The notes beneath the pieces are model-generated. The model had not been told where the DNA came from, did no database searches, and saw only the letters and a program-made list of their open reading frames with translations. Positions 12,177-23,975 of a DNA stretch of 64,000 nucleotides are shown here, piece by piece. This DNA is from Clonostachys chloroleuca (taxonomy: Eukaryota; Ascomycota; Sordariomycetes; Hypocreales; Bionectriaceae). The stretch is from contig JBANAY010000003.1 of the NCBI GenBank assembly GCA_037952775.1, forward strand, positions 27,280,001-27,344,000, in the 5' to 3' direction. Each line of letters begins with the position of its first letter. Positions within the stretch are counted from its first letter, which is position 1. The position numbers were made by a program, and so were the translations under genes.

Positions 12177-12829
12177 AAACATGCCGTCGTCTACTGGTTG
12201 AGTTTGATCATATGACCACCATCAATCTCGAGCGCTGCCTAGATTAGGCAAGGAAATCTCACCAGGATCAAATAGTAGTTATTTAATACACAGGCCTCTT
12301 CGGCGCCAAAACCTTTCTTCTGCGCCAGTGAGCCTACTAAACTGAAGAATTGAGTCAACAAGTAGATATTGCATTTTCATCAACTTTGGTGATCAATAAC
12401 CTGGATAGGAATTATGCCGAGTTGGCAATTGATTACGGTATGTATCTCGTGGGAGTATCTTTTGTCAGACGATACTGTCTGCCCAGTTTGTCGAAAGGCG
12501 ATAGATCCGTCAAAACCGGCTATTTAAATCCTTGCATCGTCCGATCCTTTTTCTTTCTTGTACATGCCATTTTGATGTTAGACGGTCCAACAATTTTGCT
12601 TGTCTATGTTCTATATAAGCATCTTTGAGAAGAACTAAATCGCCGAGGAAAAATAAAAACCGTTCACCACAATATCTATTTTACGGCAAGAGCCTTTTCT
12701 GTCCATTTCGTACTTTACCGCCCTTGTCCACAAGGTCGAGAATATCCCCGGCTTGACTTTCCCCCAATATATACTGGTATGTGTTTACTGTTGATAGGTG
12801 CATTATGTGTGTGATTTCGCAACACTTGG
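12177..12829. other. Intergenic, convergent
   Basis: This AT-rich spacer lies between convergent genes. A 92-codon plus-strand frame at 12350-12628 has no recognisable feature and I do not call it. Confidence 0.5.
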
Positions 12830-15335
12830 TCATTCTTGAACCCAAAGTCCAGTTTCTTTCTTGAACTCTCGAAGCCAGTCCGGATTATCAGCAGGAGTTT
12901 GATTCCACGGGTCATCGCTTTAAGGCAAAAAGAAAATTAGCAAATGCCGATCAATACCCGTTGAGCAGATTTGTTTACTTGCCTGTCATAAATGATCCAT
13001 CTTGCTTGATACTGGAGTTCTTCATCTGATGGTGTATGGCTATTAGGGTTAAATGGAGACATAGAGTTGAGAACAAACCGACTTAGACGTCGCCAGAGGC
13101 CTCTATACACGTTTCCATCATTGTTTGTGAGGCCTCGCTCCACTTCAACTGCAGGCATAGTTATAGACATTGGTGGGAGAGGGACTGATGCTGTTGGGCC
13201 GAGACCCACGCGAAGACGAAATTGAGCCAGCCAGACTGTTGAACCGTATAATAGATTAATCAACAGTCTACTGAGAACTTCCGACGGACCGGACATGTCC
13301 TTGATAATCGTACAAGCCTGTCGCTGAAGGGCACTGTCGTCGGGATCCACGTCGAATTCCTGTAATTCTCTGACATGTTCACAGAGCGAAGCCTCTAGTT
13401 TGCAGTCTTCAAAGATGTGATTTTTGCCGTGGATTTTCAATGGTGTGATTCGAGACCTGGCCGCGCTCTTCATTGGCCTCATTTTCGCCTTCTTGGTGAT
13501 CTCTTCTGATGATACTAATAAATCACGTAACCAAGAAGGCGGCCGTGATGTAGAATCCTGGTTGAGAATTTCAGCCCCGAAGATGATACAACACGCTTCA
13601 TAATGTAATATTCCTGTTGAGGGCTCACAATGAGTGGTCTCAGTATAGTTTGTAAAGAAATAATCCAGTTCAACCTCGATGAGCTCGAAAGCGCTCCCTG
13701 GACTATATGGCGTGCCTTGTTGTGTCGTAAACGGTAACGGCGAGTTGCGCTCATATTCGATTAGATCTAGATTTGCCGTTAACCAAATGGATTATTAGCC
13801 CTGGCTTCAAACGTGACCAACGACTTACAAGGTTGTATACCGTTTTCAACCAGGTCGAGAGTAGCTTCGTCGAAGCCCCAACTTCCCTTCCAATCGGCCA
13901 TTGTGCTCCCTTCCTTGAAATGTCCAGCCAGGTGGCTGGCTCTTTCGGTCCAAAGTTCCATTTCAAGATCACAAAACCCACATCGGGAGCGTATTCGCTC
14001 ATACGTCGATTTCCACTCTTCCATCAATCCCTTCATAAATTGAGAGTTGTGCACAAGTCTAAGGTGTTGTCCTAGGTGATCTTTCCGAGAGAATATTCGC
14101 TCCTCCTTCAGTCGTTTCTGACAAGCATGGTGATTATGTGCATCGAAGTGGGCTTCCTGCGGATCTGCCAGGCCACAGTAGACACAAACCACCCCCGACT
14201 GGGTATGAATAGTGGGTGAACCGCTTGGAGCACACTCCCACTGCTCAAGAGACAGGTGCAATGACTTCTCATGTCTCTGCCATGTGTGTTTTGTCTTGAA
14301 TGTTTCTGTGCAGAAAGTACACTGGTATGGGTGACAAGTCTTCATCAATGTTTCTCTGGGTTTGATTTTCTTCGCGACAAACGCCCGCCGCTTCTTTTTT
14401 CTGGTAAACCCGGATAATCTGGATGAGCCTCCGGATGAATGAGAGTATCCTGAGGCGTGAGAGCTTTGACTTGAGTGAGAGGTCTCCGCCCCAATGATCG
14501 AGGAAGAGATGCTATGTGATATACCATCTTCTTGCGTATTGTCTGGTGATGCTTCAAGATCTTTCGAAGCCCCCAGCAGTGCGCGCGCGATAGCAGGAAC
14601 ACTCGCAGGTTCATGCTCTGGAGGCGAGTTTCTCCACCGTTCGAAAGGGTCCATCTGCTGAGCGATTGGCGTTGGTGGTCTAGCATATGAATTCTCCCGG
14701 GGTGCCGCGTCCGAAGGTAATTGATTTTTTGACGGGGAGGCTGGTGTCCAGAGTTTCTTCCTCCTCCGGGCATTGGCGAACCACGTCAATATCTGCTTCT
14801 TGTTGAGGCCTGATTGCTTTTGCATGATCTCGACATCTCCAACGGTAGGATAAGGGCGGTTGATGTGAGACGAAAGCCATCTGTTGAGGACTCGAATAGA
14901 AGCTGTGGAGAATCGCTTCTGTGATTGAGTAGCCGTTGCTTCGCTGTCTGCTACACGAGGACTCGCGGTCCGGTCTCTTGCAGGAGCAAGAGAATCTGTG
15001 GGATTTTCGTGATTTTGGAAGGGTTGTAGAGTGTGAGGTTCATCATCACTTGAGTATTCTTGACTGAGCCAGTTCGAAATTTGCAACACTGAGTCTTCGG
15101 TTGCAAACAAATCGCTGTACGTAGGATCGGAATCTATTAAGAACTCGTCATCGGGCATCGGTGGACAGTCAACAGAGGAGCCAGGTTGTGATGATGGCCC
15201 AAAAGGTTGATCATAGTTAAAATCCCACACCTCGGGACCGACACCGGCCCAGAGCGGAGAGGTATCTACCCGGCTGGAAGCAGTATCAGGAACTATCGGC
15301 ACATCGAGGCACTCTGAAGCCATGTGTGATGACAT
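12830..15335 (-). CDS. Homeodomain (TALE/KN) plus C2H2 zinc-finger transcription factor (792 aa, 3 exons)
   Basis: Exons 15335-13829, 13766-12983 and 12917-12830 sum to 793 codons including the stop. Intron 1 (13767-13828) is GT-AG. Intron 2 (12918-12982) has donor GACAG|GCAAGT, a GC-AG intron, with a tgctaat branch site. Residues about 141-196 are a homeodomain ending in the helix-3 core ILTWFANARRRKK. A basic run TRKKKRRAFVAKKIKPR (about 311-327) is a probable NLS. A C2H2 finger follows (C339, C342, H355, H360), then degenerate Cys/His fingers near 384-430. This homeodomain-C2H2 combination is known in fungal developmental regulators. The C-terminal 290 residues show no known domain. The gene is divergent from the GNAT gene. 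Confidence 0.88.
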
Positions 15336-15988
15336 GTCGCGCCTCTCAACGTGCTATCCACAACAATATTTCGATGAGGGAGAGCCGTTGTTTTATTAAA
15401 GAGGATTCAACGCTAGACACTGAGTGAATCGAGGTGATCACCAGGGGTGGGCTGCTGGCTCCGAGTCCGCTGATGGTCCACAAAAGGCTTGTCAAGTTGA
15501 GCCCTTCGTTAAAGCTCGCCTAATTCCACCTTCGCCATCGGTGGGGGCAAGTGTAAGCCAACTGCTTATCTCCGCCAACTGACTCGCTCTGCTTATGTAT
15601 GGCTACATATCCATCTGTGCTTACAGTGCCCCCTTCTCTTCACAGATAACAACGTACGGGTCTCGCTCTTTGGGTTACGTATGCCCTGCCCCATCCGTAT
15701 AGTTCTCGCCCATGGTATCGAAAGAGGTTACGATAGAATTGCGAAAAATGAGGATGTGAAGCTGGAAACAGTCCCACCTGATTCCTTAGACCAGGGGTCA
15801 ATCGCCACTGTTTCGGTGTCAGCCAACTAGTTCATAACGCCTGCCTGAATTCGTGTAGTTCAACGTTGTTGAACCAAGGGTGCAACTCTGGTATCCACCT
15901 GTGATGTATATAATAAGCAAGTAAGCTTCCTTCTAGAAACACTACCGTGTTTTCGACAGATTTCATCCGGAAAAAAAATCATCTACTC
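15336..15988. promoter_or_regulatory. Divergent promoter region, homeodomain factor / GNAT
   Basis: This 653-bp spacer lies between starts at 15335 (minus) and 15989 (plus). A tgtatataataagc box at about 15905-15917 lies some 75 bp upstream of the GNAT ATG and is a plausible TATA element. No further site was identified. Confidence 0.5.
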
Positions 15989-16666
15989 ATGTCTTATCAA
16001 TTCATCCACGTCGATAAGTCGGCATCAGAATTATCATACAATGCCAAGAAGTACAAAGATCTCCGTTTGAAAGCTTTGAAGGAATCACCCGAAGCATTCA
16101 CATCAACCTGGGCTGTAGAGTCCTCCTTCGCAGACGACGTTTGGGTTTCACGCCTTCTCGATCCAGAGAAAGAAACATTCGTATGTGTCTATAACAGCCC
16201 CGACCAAGACCCAGAGTGGGTGGCCCAAGTCACATTGCGTGGTCCCCTGGCCGCCGCCGACTTCGCTCTCCCGCCTGAAGCTGGCCAAGTCGTCAATTTG
16301 GGAGATGAGAAATGGCACATGTTTAGCCTTTACACATCTCTAAGCCACAGGGGGAAGAAGGTAGGCTCGCGTCTCTGTCAACGAACTTTTCAATTTCTCT
16401 CCGAGAAGCGAGCGACCCAAGTTACGAATGTTTCCCTGCGTCTCATGGTAAGACCGGATAACGAGATAAGCATCCGGATGTATCAAGGATTGGGATTCCT
16501 GGAAACTGGCAGGTGTACAGTAGAAGAAGGCCTGAGGGCAAATGGCGAAGCGGAGTTGATCCCAAAAGGCCCTCTGGGAGAAAAGTACACGACAAGAATC
16601 GGGGTCATTATGGCAATACGACTCCGGCCTGCTCGCGATAATGGTGTAGTTGACATAGATGCTTGA
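15989..16666 (+). CDS. GNAT-family N-acetyltransferase (225 aa)
   Basis: Single exon. I chose ATG 15989 (MSYQFIHVDKS) because residues upstream are poly-Lys/Asn with no domain similarity. The fold order is visible: an N-terminal strand and helix with YKDLRLKALKESPEAFTSTW, a typical acceptor-side segment of this family, then central strands. The acetyl-CoA region is LYTSLSHRGKKVGSRLCQ, where the R-x-x-G-x-G/S pattern is HRGKKVGS. The C-terminal VRPDNEISIRMYQGLGFLETG is the classic late GNAT motif. It should transfer acetyl from acetyl-CoA to an amine; substrate unknown. Confidence 0.88.
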   Translation: MSYQFIHVDKSASELSYNAKKYKDLRLKALKESPEAFTSTWAVESSFADDVWVSRLLDPEKETFVCVYNSPDQDPEWVAQVTLRGPLAAADFALPPEAGQVVNLGDEKWHMFSLYTSLSHRGKKVGSRLCQRTFQFLSEKRATQVTNVSLRLMVRPDNEISIRMYQGLGFLETGRCTVEEGLRANGEAELIPKGPLGEKYTTRIGVIMAIRLRPARDNGVVDIDA

Positions 16667-17617
16667 ATTTTGAATGGTTCTACTACGTTGCATTTATACT
16701 AGTATTGAGCAATCATTTGAGAATATGAAATAGCCAGTGTTGCTTCTAAACTTGTTTAAGAGTCTTAAGTTCCTTTTGGTTACTTGATCGCTATTTTGGA
16801 TCGATTTTGCGTAAAAGAAAGATCTTGTGGGTTGCTTGGAAGATATTGCGAAGCTGCCTCGTCTACATTCGCTGCCAATTGCTTCATACGACGGATCCAG
16901 TGAAGGCAATGGAAAGGCTCTTCCGGTCGCTACTCGAGCCATCTCTGCATTTGCCAAGAACATGGTTCGTTTGGGGCATACTGTTAAATAATTATCGCAT
17001 ATCTATCTCCAAATTGACCAAAGAGCGAACAGCATGTTTAATTTAATGATGCTTACTGTTTTCTCAGATTAATATAACTAGCTAGATTAGTAGAAAGTAA
17101 ATTATTGAATCCACTGGCCTCAGTAGACGACATTCCTATCTACCTTTACAGATAGTTTGGGTCCTACAATCTCAATTTTCCATTACTTTCCAGATAAGTC
17201 CAGGTTATCTTCCATACTAGCTATATTCTGGTGACATGTCCAAACACCCAATACTGACTAAATGCAGAGGATTGCTCTGAGGGCAAGTTTACAGGTAAAT
17301 ACTATCTTACGAAACAATCATAGTTGCTATCATAACACCTCCCAAGGTGACATTCTCTCACATTGGTCTCGACATACATTTGAGATATTTGATTCTTTTG
17401 CGCCAATGGCTTGTACATTCGAGCGCACCTAGTGGATTAGGTTAGAGCGACAAGGGACGATGATGAGGTTCTATTGGTGATGATCTATTCCACGCCTTGT
17501 CTGAGTAATCCGCAATTTCTGACGCCTTAAAATCCCCATACCGAACGCGCGCCTGTTAATCCTGCTTCTCTCATCAACAGACCGACAGCCTCCATATTGT
17601 GTCCATTTCTACCCAGA
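16667..17617. other. Intergenic
   Basis: This is an AT-rich 951-bp spacer with small open frames on both strands and no recognisable product. It should hold the promoter of the five-exon membrane gene. Confidence 0.5.
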
Positions 17618-19020
17618 ATGGACGCCGACTGCCCAGACGTGGGCAGTACGAACCCTGACATTGCAGGGCTTGGGGTAGGTAGCAAAGCTGATCAATTTCA
17701 CGAGCGGTTGTAATTGACGAGGGCTCAGATTGTCATCGCTTTTGCATTCCAGGCAGGGATGTCACTCGTGCTTTCCATATGGTCGTTACTACTATGGAAA
17801 TCTGCGGTGGCCTCCTTGTTGGACGGCAATCCGATGATCCATGCCTATTCTCGGCTTCCAGGGCTCAGAAGCCTAAATGGAATGATACAAAACGCTTTGG
17901 GCTTGGCGTATAACAGGGACGAGGGGGATGCGATGAGAGCCGCTCGGAGGACCTTGTCAAGTTTTTACCGGCGGCATGAATCTTCGTGGGTTATTCGGAA
18001 ACGTATCATCGATGGCATTCTTCTGACTATTAGCGACACGCAAACTGTGAACGGTATGGCGTCTCTGTTCATCTGTATCTCTCCAGGCTCTTGGCCATAT
18101 CACAAATTTGTTGACCCAATTCTCCTCTCAAACAGGGCTGAGCCTGCTCATTGCTGGCCTTGCTCAATGCAAATCTTTGAGCTTGTACCACATGCACATT
18201 ATATATGACACGGTCAACTTTACAGCGTATGTCCCCAAAGTTGGTCCCGCTCGAGGCTTCATAGACTAATCACTGATGAGTTCCAGAATTTCAATGTGCG
18301 GCAGTCTTGCAAACGTATATGGCCAGGACAAGAAAAGCCGAAACTCACGTCTATACGCTTTCGTCACCTTCTTTGCCTTGTATTTGGCGTTCTCGATCGT
18401 CTTCGTTACCAAGCTGCGCTCATGGGACCTGACTGAGCCAGGCCAATGCTACAACAATGGTCTGATCAGCTTGCCAAACCATGGTCACCCATCAGATGAC
18501 ATCATATACGTTGGCATCACCTGCTTTTGGTGTCTCTGTGCCCTCATCTGCTGCGGCCAGCTTCAGTCGTCCTTCATGTCCAAGAGCTACCAGGAAGATC
18601 ACAACCGGCTCAACCCTTCCATGAGGTTCATAGTGCCATCTCTCGAGAGACTTGCTGCGAGTATCGTGCTGCTGGCCATGTTGCAGTACCCCGTCCACCT
18701 GTACATGGTCATTGCCCTGCGCATATCCAACGAGGGGAATCTCAGCGGTGACTCTGAGAATACCTGGGGCTTTGGGCAGATTGTCGCCTTGGTGACGGCC
18801 TTTTCTACACTGATGGAATGTGTGAGGGGATATTCTGGTAAGCATGACTGATTGTCTATACTTTGCCTCTAGTTGCTAACTAGCTATTGCCCAAGATTAT
18901 GTCGAAGAAATCAAACAGCTTCAGGAGGCTGCTGGCACGGAGGCCAGAGAGGTGAACGCGGAGGCGCGCGACAAACATGAGGGCCCCTCGAACAGGAGAA
19001 GTATCCAAGCCGAACGATAG
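17618..19020 (+). CDS. Polytopic membrane protein of a fungal-specific family (382 aa, 5 exons)
   Basis: Exons 17618-17674, 17729-18053, 18136-18226, 18287-18837 and 18896-19020, all GT-AG, sum to exactly 383 codons. The N-terminus MDADCPDVGSTNPDIAGLG followed by IVIAFAFQAGMSLVLSIW matches a recurrent fungal pattern (NPDIxGxGVR...) that precedes the first membrane helix. Hydrophobic helices follow at exon 3 (GLSLLIAGLAQ), exon 4 start (LYAFVTFFALYLAFSIVF), DIIYVGITCFWCLCALICC and later. The last exon is charged (DYVEEIKQLQEAAGTEAREV) and probably a cytosolic tail. No catalytic residues are recognisable; the function of this family is unknown to me. Confidence 0.8.
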
Positions 19021-20078
19021 AGCTCCTCGACTGAACGACTCTTTGCGCGTCACGCACATCTTTTGCGAATTGATGGATCAGCTGTGTCTAGTGGCTGACA
19101 CTGAGTTATCATTTGACAGACGGTTTACACATTCCTAACTACATTCTTCGGGCTCTGAGTGATTCATGCTTGCTGCCTAGAAAGCACTCTATTTGTTTCC
19201 CTCTCATCACATGGGTCAAATCTATCGGGAGCTCCTCCTTTCTGCTGGCTTTCTATTCGGATGACGGGGCCATCGGCTAAATGGGTTGCCATGGTGGCAT
19301 ATCGATGGGAGAACGTTTGATTACACATGCCCAGAGGGGATACTGCATTCAAGATACGCCTTCACGCTTCTTGGTCCATCGACAAGAATGATAGCTTCGA
19401 AAAAGAGAGTATTACCCATGAACTGGATTGTCGGGCTCTGACATCTTCCATTGCTGTTGAAATTTATTCTCGTACCCATGAACTAGTTTGAGAGTGCCGC
19501 ACTCTTCTTAGTTAATCGCGAATGCTACTTTTCGGATCTTATTCCTTCGATCACTTGTACATACGTAGATTACGTATACGGTATTATTTCGCATCATTCG
19601 CTCGAGACAAGCCCTAATGGATGATGCTTTCTCTTATAATCGATCTGGCTACGATCAGGTCAGCGTCGCGATGGACTATGGCTAAATGCCTACAATACCA
19701 GCACTTTAGGTACAGCAGTAGTATGATGTAGAGGGTTTGACTCTACCGAATGCTCGCTACGTTCACCCCCCTTTAAGTGCTGATTAGGCTAACTCGGGGC
19801 ATGATGCCCTCCCTATTGTAGTGTGCCGTGTTTCCCCTCACCCACTTGATCGCTATGTGCTCATGACAGCAAGTTTGGATATCCGAGCCCTCTCAAAAGC
19901 TTTTCACTTTAACAATCCTCGCTACTCACACTCTACTTGGAGCGTTTGCGCAGGGATGAAAGAATTGCCCTCAGATTGGGAACAATTGAAACACGATCGA
20001 CTTGCGTCTGACCTAAAATCAGGTAAAATTACGTTCTTAGAAATCCTTCAAGGCCAAATAAGAAGTGCGTCATAGATC
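19021..20078. other. Intergenic
   Basis: No supported gene. An 84-codon plus-strand frame (19821-20075) just upstream of the 2EXR relic has no recognised domain; it may be relic sequence of the same decayed locus. Confidence 0.4.
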
Positions 20079-21122
20079 ATGGAGGCTTCCCAATTCCGTT
20101 TCACGACATTGAATCAAATTCACTTCTCTGATGACCGTCTCTCATCAAAATCTCTTGGATCATTTCATTTCTTCACCAACCTTCCGCCAGAACTCAAGCT
20201 CAAGTATGGGAGTTGTCGCTCCCTTGCAGGCGGCGGATCTTTACCCTACGCCTCAATAAAGAAGTCAGAAATCGGGCAGCATTTGCACATGCCTACAGTG
20301 CATCAATAGAGTAGCTACCACGCCCTGTTCCGCAATCAAGTGTGTGCGTTGAGTCTAGGAAAGTTGTCCGTCGACTCTTTCGGCTCCCTCTACTAGCCAA
20401 AACCGAATGCGGCAGGCCTCTGGCAATTTGGATCAACCCTGAGAGTGATCACTTCTTCCTGCGCAGGTTCGATGCGGATATTACCACCTTCCCCAACTTC
20501 ATCATTGACCTCAAGACTTCAAATCCTCAAAGAAAAGGCATCCTACATATCGCTTTTAACGGCCGATGCAGAACATCTGTTCCGCCACTAAGAGCATTGA
20601 GCGTGGACCTTGCCAATGATGTCTTACGAGAAATCACCTCAGCCCTTCGTGGATAGGTTCTCGGACTGAAATCGATCTGGTTTATTGATATCTTATGCCC
20701 TGAGTTTCGCCTAATTTGTTGGGCCAATTTCCGAGAATGGGAACTGGGCAATCAAGGGTCTGGATCGCAGTATCCCCCTCTTCCCACATGCCGTTGAGTT
20801 TGACCTTTTTGAGGAGGACATACGCCCCTGTCAGTCAACCTTTGAGTCAGATACTATCTTGCATAACCCCAAAGCGGCGATGAAGGCCTGGGAGGCTATG
20901 GAAAATAAGCTAGGCATCCGCAGCGACGCAGGGCCGCAGCCCGCGCATCAGATCTCCCACATCCTCGCCGTGACAGCAAGACATGGTTATCATTACTCGG
21001 CTTATGCCGCGGTCAGATGTGCTAGAACCATGGACCACTACTTGCAGTTAAAGCAAGAGAGGACGGAGGATATCTTCAACATCGGTGGGGTTACCTTTTT
21101 TTCCCTAGTGGCGGGAGCCTAA
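20079..21122 (+). pseudogene. Decayed 2EXR-domain gene
   Basis: The 5' part reads SFHFFTNLPPELKLK, the start of a fungal 2EXR domain. A one-base deletion at about 20205 then shifts the frame; in the shifted frame WELSLPCRRRIFTLR continues the domain. That same frame carries on through two in-frame TAG codons (20312-20314 and 20654-20656). Between and after them, domain-like sequence persists: PVPQSSVCVESRKVV, PLAIWINPESDHFFL, and then LKSIWFIDILCPEFR with WANFREWELGN. A second shift near 20770 leads into a 100-codon stretch ending at 21122. No combination of normal introns removes the lesions, so this is a pseudogene. Both TAGs could derive from CAG by C-to-T changes in CpA context, as expected from RIP, but that is inference. 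Confidence 0.72.
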
Positions 21123-21337
21123 AGAGTAGAAGAAGAATCTCTTGTCCGCGGCTGGCTTTTGGATATTTCCCTACGGGGACCTTTGATACTCCAGATGAGA
21201 AATTGGCAGGCAAGGCATGCCAAGATTTGAGTGGTCAGCGTCCTGGACTAGGATTGTTCGATCTTTGAACGAGGAGAAAATACCACCGCCTCATACCTTA
21301 GGCCGGTCAGCAAGCTCTCTGTCGAAGAAGACAAGTA

Positions 21338-23410
21338 TCAACCACTTCGTCGCTCCGGTTGAGACCTCGCTTGTTGGCGAATCTGCTTAAAGATATTGAC
21401 AGCTTCCTGCCCATTCCCAGGGGTTTTCAAGATCCTATGCCACTCTACCATCATATTTCTTTTGCGTGGACTTTGGATCTTAGTTGCTCTGGCCTTTGGT
21501 GATGCCACAGGTGTCACCGACTGTTGTGGGTGAGCAGGTAATAAGACCGCCTGTGAAAGCGACAGATCGGCCCATAATGAGCGTTTCAACCAATCCAAAA
21601 GACCGATTTCCAAAATAAAACCTGCATGAGGTCCTGCAACTGACACATCCTTCCGTATTAACGTGGTGAAGACCATGTTGGGTATTTGACTGGACAACAT
21701 CGAGGTGCGATCCGAAAATGCAGACAGCTTGGAGATGTATTCCATCGAGTACTTCGCGCCAATCCCGATGACGCTCTCCCTTTTCACCTCTGGTTCGTGC
21801 TTTGATTCTGAGACAATCGTGCACCAGGGCTTACCATCGAAGATACCAAAACACACGTAAAAGTCGCTCGAATAGTCGTCGAGCATGCATTTGCAATCAA
21901 CGATCCCAACCCTGTTCTCAGAATTGTATAGGAATATCTCATCTTTGCCCAAAAGCTTAGGAGGCCAGCAGTCAACCACCTCAATGGCGGTGCTCTGTAG
22001 CACGATTCTCAACCGCGCTGGAGAATCGTGCGATGGCGAGACTACAGATGATTTAATTCCCTGGTTATCGACCCCAACCTGCCCAGCTGGGTGACAAAAT
22101 ATCTTTTCGAGTCGAAACTCGCGTAGTATGGACTTGTCGACTCCCACCAGCCAAGCAGAATTGTAACGTGCTTCTTGAGCAGAAGAATCCCCAGAGGACG
22201 GATGTAGCGCGAGACATAATAGGCGGTCGTCCAACTCGCAATATATCCAAGCCAAAGCAGGGAGAGAAGCATCTTCTTCCCTTTTTACTGGAAGCGTAAG
22301 GCGGAGTCCACGGCTAGTGATCTGTGGGGGTTCCGAGGGGATAAGCTCGAAAGAACTGACGGAGTGATGAAATGCTTGTTGGGATAAACGCTTGTAGTCT
22401 CGTAAGCGCACAGGCTGGTACGGGAGCAACGATACCTCATCCTGACCGTCCTCATTCAAATCTTGAGGCATTGATTCGAGGGCTTTATAAGCGATGCTCT
22501 TTCTAGCCCAATCATCATTGAACTTGTCTAGAAAGGAGGGAGGGTGGAAAGCTAATCGAGATGAGTTTGCGAACTGCAGGGGTGAGGAAGCCAAGACTCC
22601 CCAAAGACACTCCCCCAAATGAGCCTCAAGTGTCCAAGTGAAAATGCTATAGTCTTCTTCTTGTTGCAAGATTTGCTCTTGGAGTCTGATAAAGGACCTT
22701 GTCCCCTCGCCATAGAGAAGCGGCATGTTGACATTGAACAAGCCTAGTAAGCAGTAGGCCATATCTTCCTCTCTAGTAGTATTTCTTTTGGATGCCCAAG
22801 ATAATCTTTCAGCAACATTCCAGCTCTGGGGGGTTTGGCCGTGAAGGATCGGAATTGGGATGCCTGTAATATCTGATATGTAGGGTGCGAGGCTTCTTTT
22901 TGTGCCAATCTCGGTCCAATCTGCGGCATAGAACTCGACATATGGCGGCGCAATCAATTCCTGTAACGTCCATCCCCTCGTGAACCAGCGGCTTTGCGGA
23001 AAGTTGGCAGTGATGAGACGGTTCACCGGATAGGCCGTTGTCCATATTGGTGGAATATGCTGGTTGATCTGCTCACCTGTGACGAGAACGTCTTGTAGGT
23101 AGACATAGCAGACGGCAGACTGTTTGTACCATTTGTACATGGAATTGATAGCCTCAGAGAGCTCGGCGCTGCTTTCCTTGTTGATACAGCAGGTGTCGAC
23201 CCAAGCCCAGTCAAGATTGCCGACACGCTTTGCCATCTGGCAAAAGTCGCTCACCTTGCCATACCCCTTCTTGGATGCGGCAGACCCATTGAGGATATCG
23301 GCATATAATACCTCGTCGTCCCCCCAAGTATGACTAAGAATGGCATAGGATGGGATGCTAGACCCGAAGAATTCTTGGAGCTCTCCAGACGTTGTGTTGA
23401 TGAGTCTCAT
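21338..23410 (-). CDS. HET-domain (heterokaryon incompatibility) protein (690 aa)
   Basis: Single exon. The start at 23410 (MRLINTTSGELQEFFG) is the standard N-terminus of this family; an in-frame ATG seven codons upstream is less likely. HET-domain blocks occur in order: YAILSHTWGDDEVLYADI (about 26-43), LDWAWVDTCCINKESSAELS (about 78-97), SMYKWYKQSAVCYVYLQDV, then WFTRGWTLQELIAPPYVEFY and the MAYCLLGLFNVNMPLLYGEG segment. The C-terminal half has no NACHT, ankyrin or WD repeats and is likely a divergent partner region. HET proteins trigger programmed cell death on fusion of incompatible hyphae; whether this one is active in incompatibility is unknown. It is flanked by two decayed genes. Confidence 0.92.
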   Translation of the reverse strand: MRLINTTSGELQEFFGSSIPSYAILSHTWGDDEVLYADILNGSAASKKGYGKVSDFCQMAKRVGNLDWAWVDTCCINKESSAELSEAINSMYKWYKQSAVCYVYLQDVLVTGEQINQHIPPIWTTAYPVNRLITANFPQSRWFTRGWTLQELIAPPYVEFYAADWTEIGTKRSLAPYISDITGIPIPILHGQTPQSWNVAERLSWASKRNTTREEDMAYCLLGLFNVNMPLLYGEGTRSFIRLQEQILQQEEDYSIFTWTLEAHLGECLWGVLASSPLQFANSSRLAFHPPSFLDKFNDDWARKSIAYKALESMPQDLNEDGQDEVSLLPYQPVRLRDYKRLSQQAFHHSVSSFELIPSEPPQITSRGLRLTLPVKREEDASLPALAWIYCELDDRLLCLALHPSSGDSSAQEARYNSAWLVGVDKSILREFRLEKIFCHPAGQVGVDNQGIKSSVVSPSHDSPARLRIVLQSTAIEVVDCWPPKLLGKDEIFLYNSENRVGIVDCKCMLDDYSSDFYVCFGIFDGKPWCTIVSESKHEPEVKRESVIGIGAKYSMEYISKLSAFSDRTSMLSSQIPNMVFTTLIRKDVSVAGPHAGFILEIGLLDWLKRSLWADLSLSQAVLLPAHPQQSVTPVASPKARATKIQSPRKRNMMVEWHRILKTPGNGQEAVNIFKQIRQQARSQPERRSG

Positions 23411-23975
23411 GGTGCCCCTACCTCCGCACACTGTCGCGCGCGTGGAGACTACGCGATGATGCTGCGCGAGAATGCCGCGTGCGACGAGCCGAGCCCCGCG
23501 ACTTGGAATAAGACATCCAACCGGAATCTCTACCGCACCATTTTGATGGCCTTGAGGTGAGTCTTGGTCGCAATAGCCGAGTTCAAGAGGAGAATCATGA
23601 GACGCGTGCAGTAGAGCCGGTGATTAGCCCCAGCCAACAGCTACAACTCCAAGCCTTAGAAGGTGGTCAATGCACATATACCCTTGATGGGTGCTTAGCG
23701 AGGTAGAAGACATGCTTCAATTTCTCGTAATGGTTATCATCAAGGTGTCTTTCTGATCTTCAGTGCAAGCCAGAGTTTTCTTTAATATACTCGATCCAAT
23801 ACATCACAGGGAAATCCATGACCCATCGCAATCACAAACGTCGCTTCAATATCCAACACAGCAGAAACTACACTTACTTAGCCGGTATAAACCCTTTTAA
23901 ATCAATAGAGCAGAAGAAGAACTGAAAGCAAACAACCACATTAAATTTTATCTTCCCGGATGGATAAAAGAAAGC
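23411..23975. other. Intergenic
   Basis: This is the region upstream of the HET gene start. It is AT-rich between about 23.7 and 23.95 kb; I see no gene. Confidence 0.5.

Noticed and set aside
20205..20233. 28-bp GT...AG segment that could have been an intron in the 2EXR locus
   Set aside because: It is far below the minimum fungal intron size, and the WELSLP motif inside it is conserved coding sequence.
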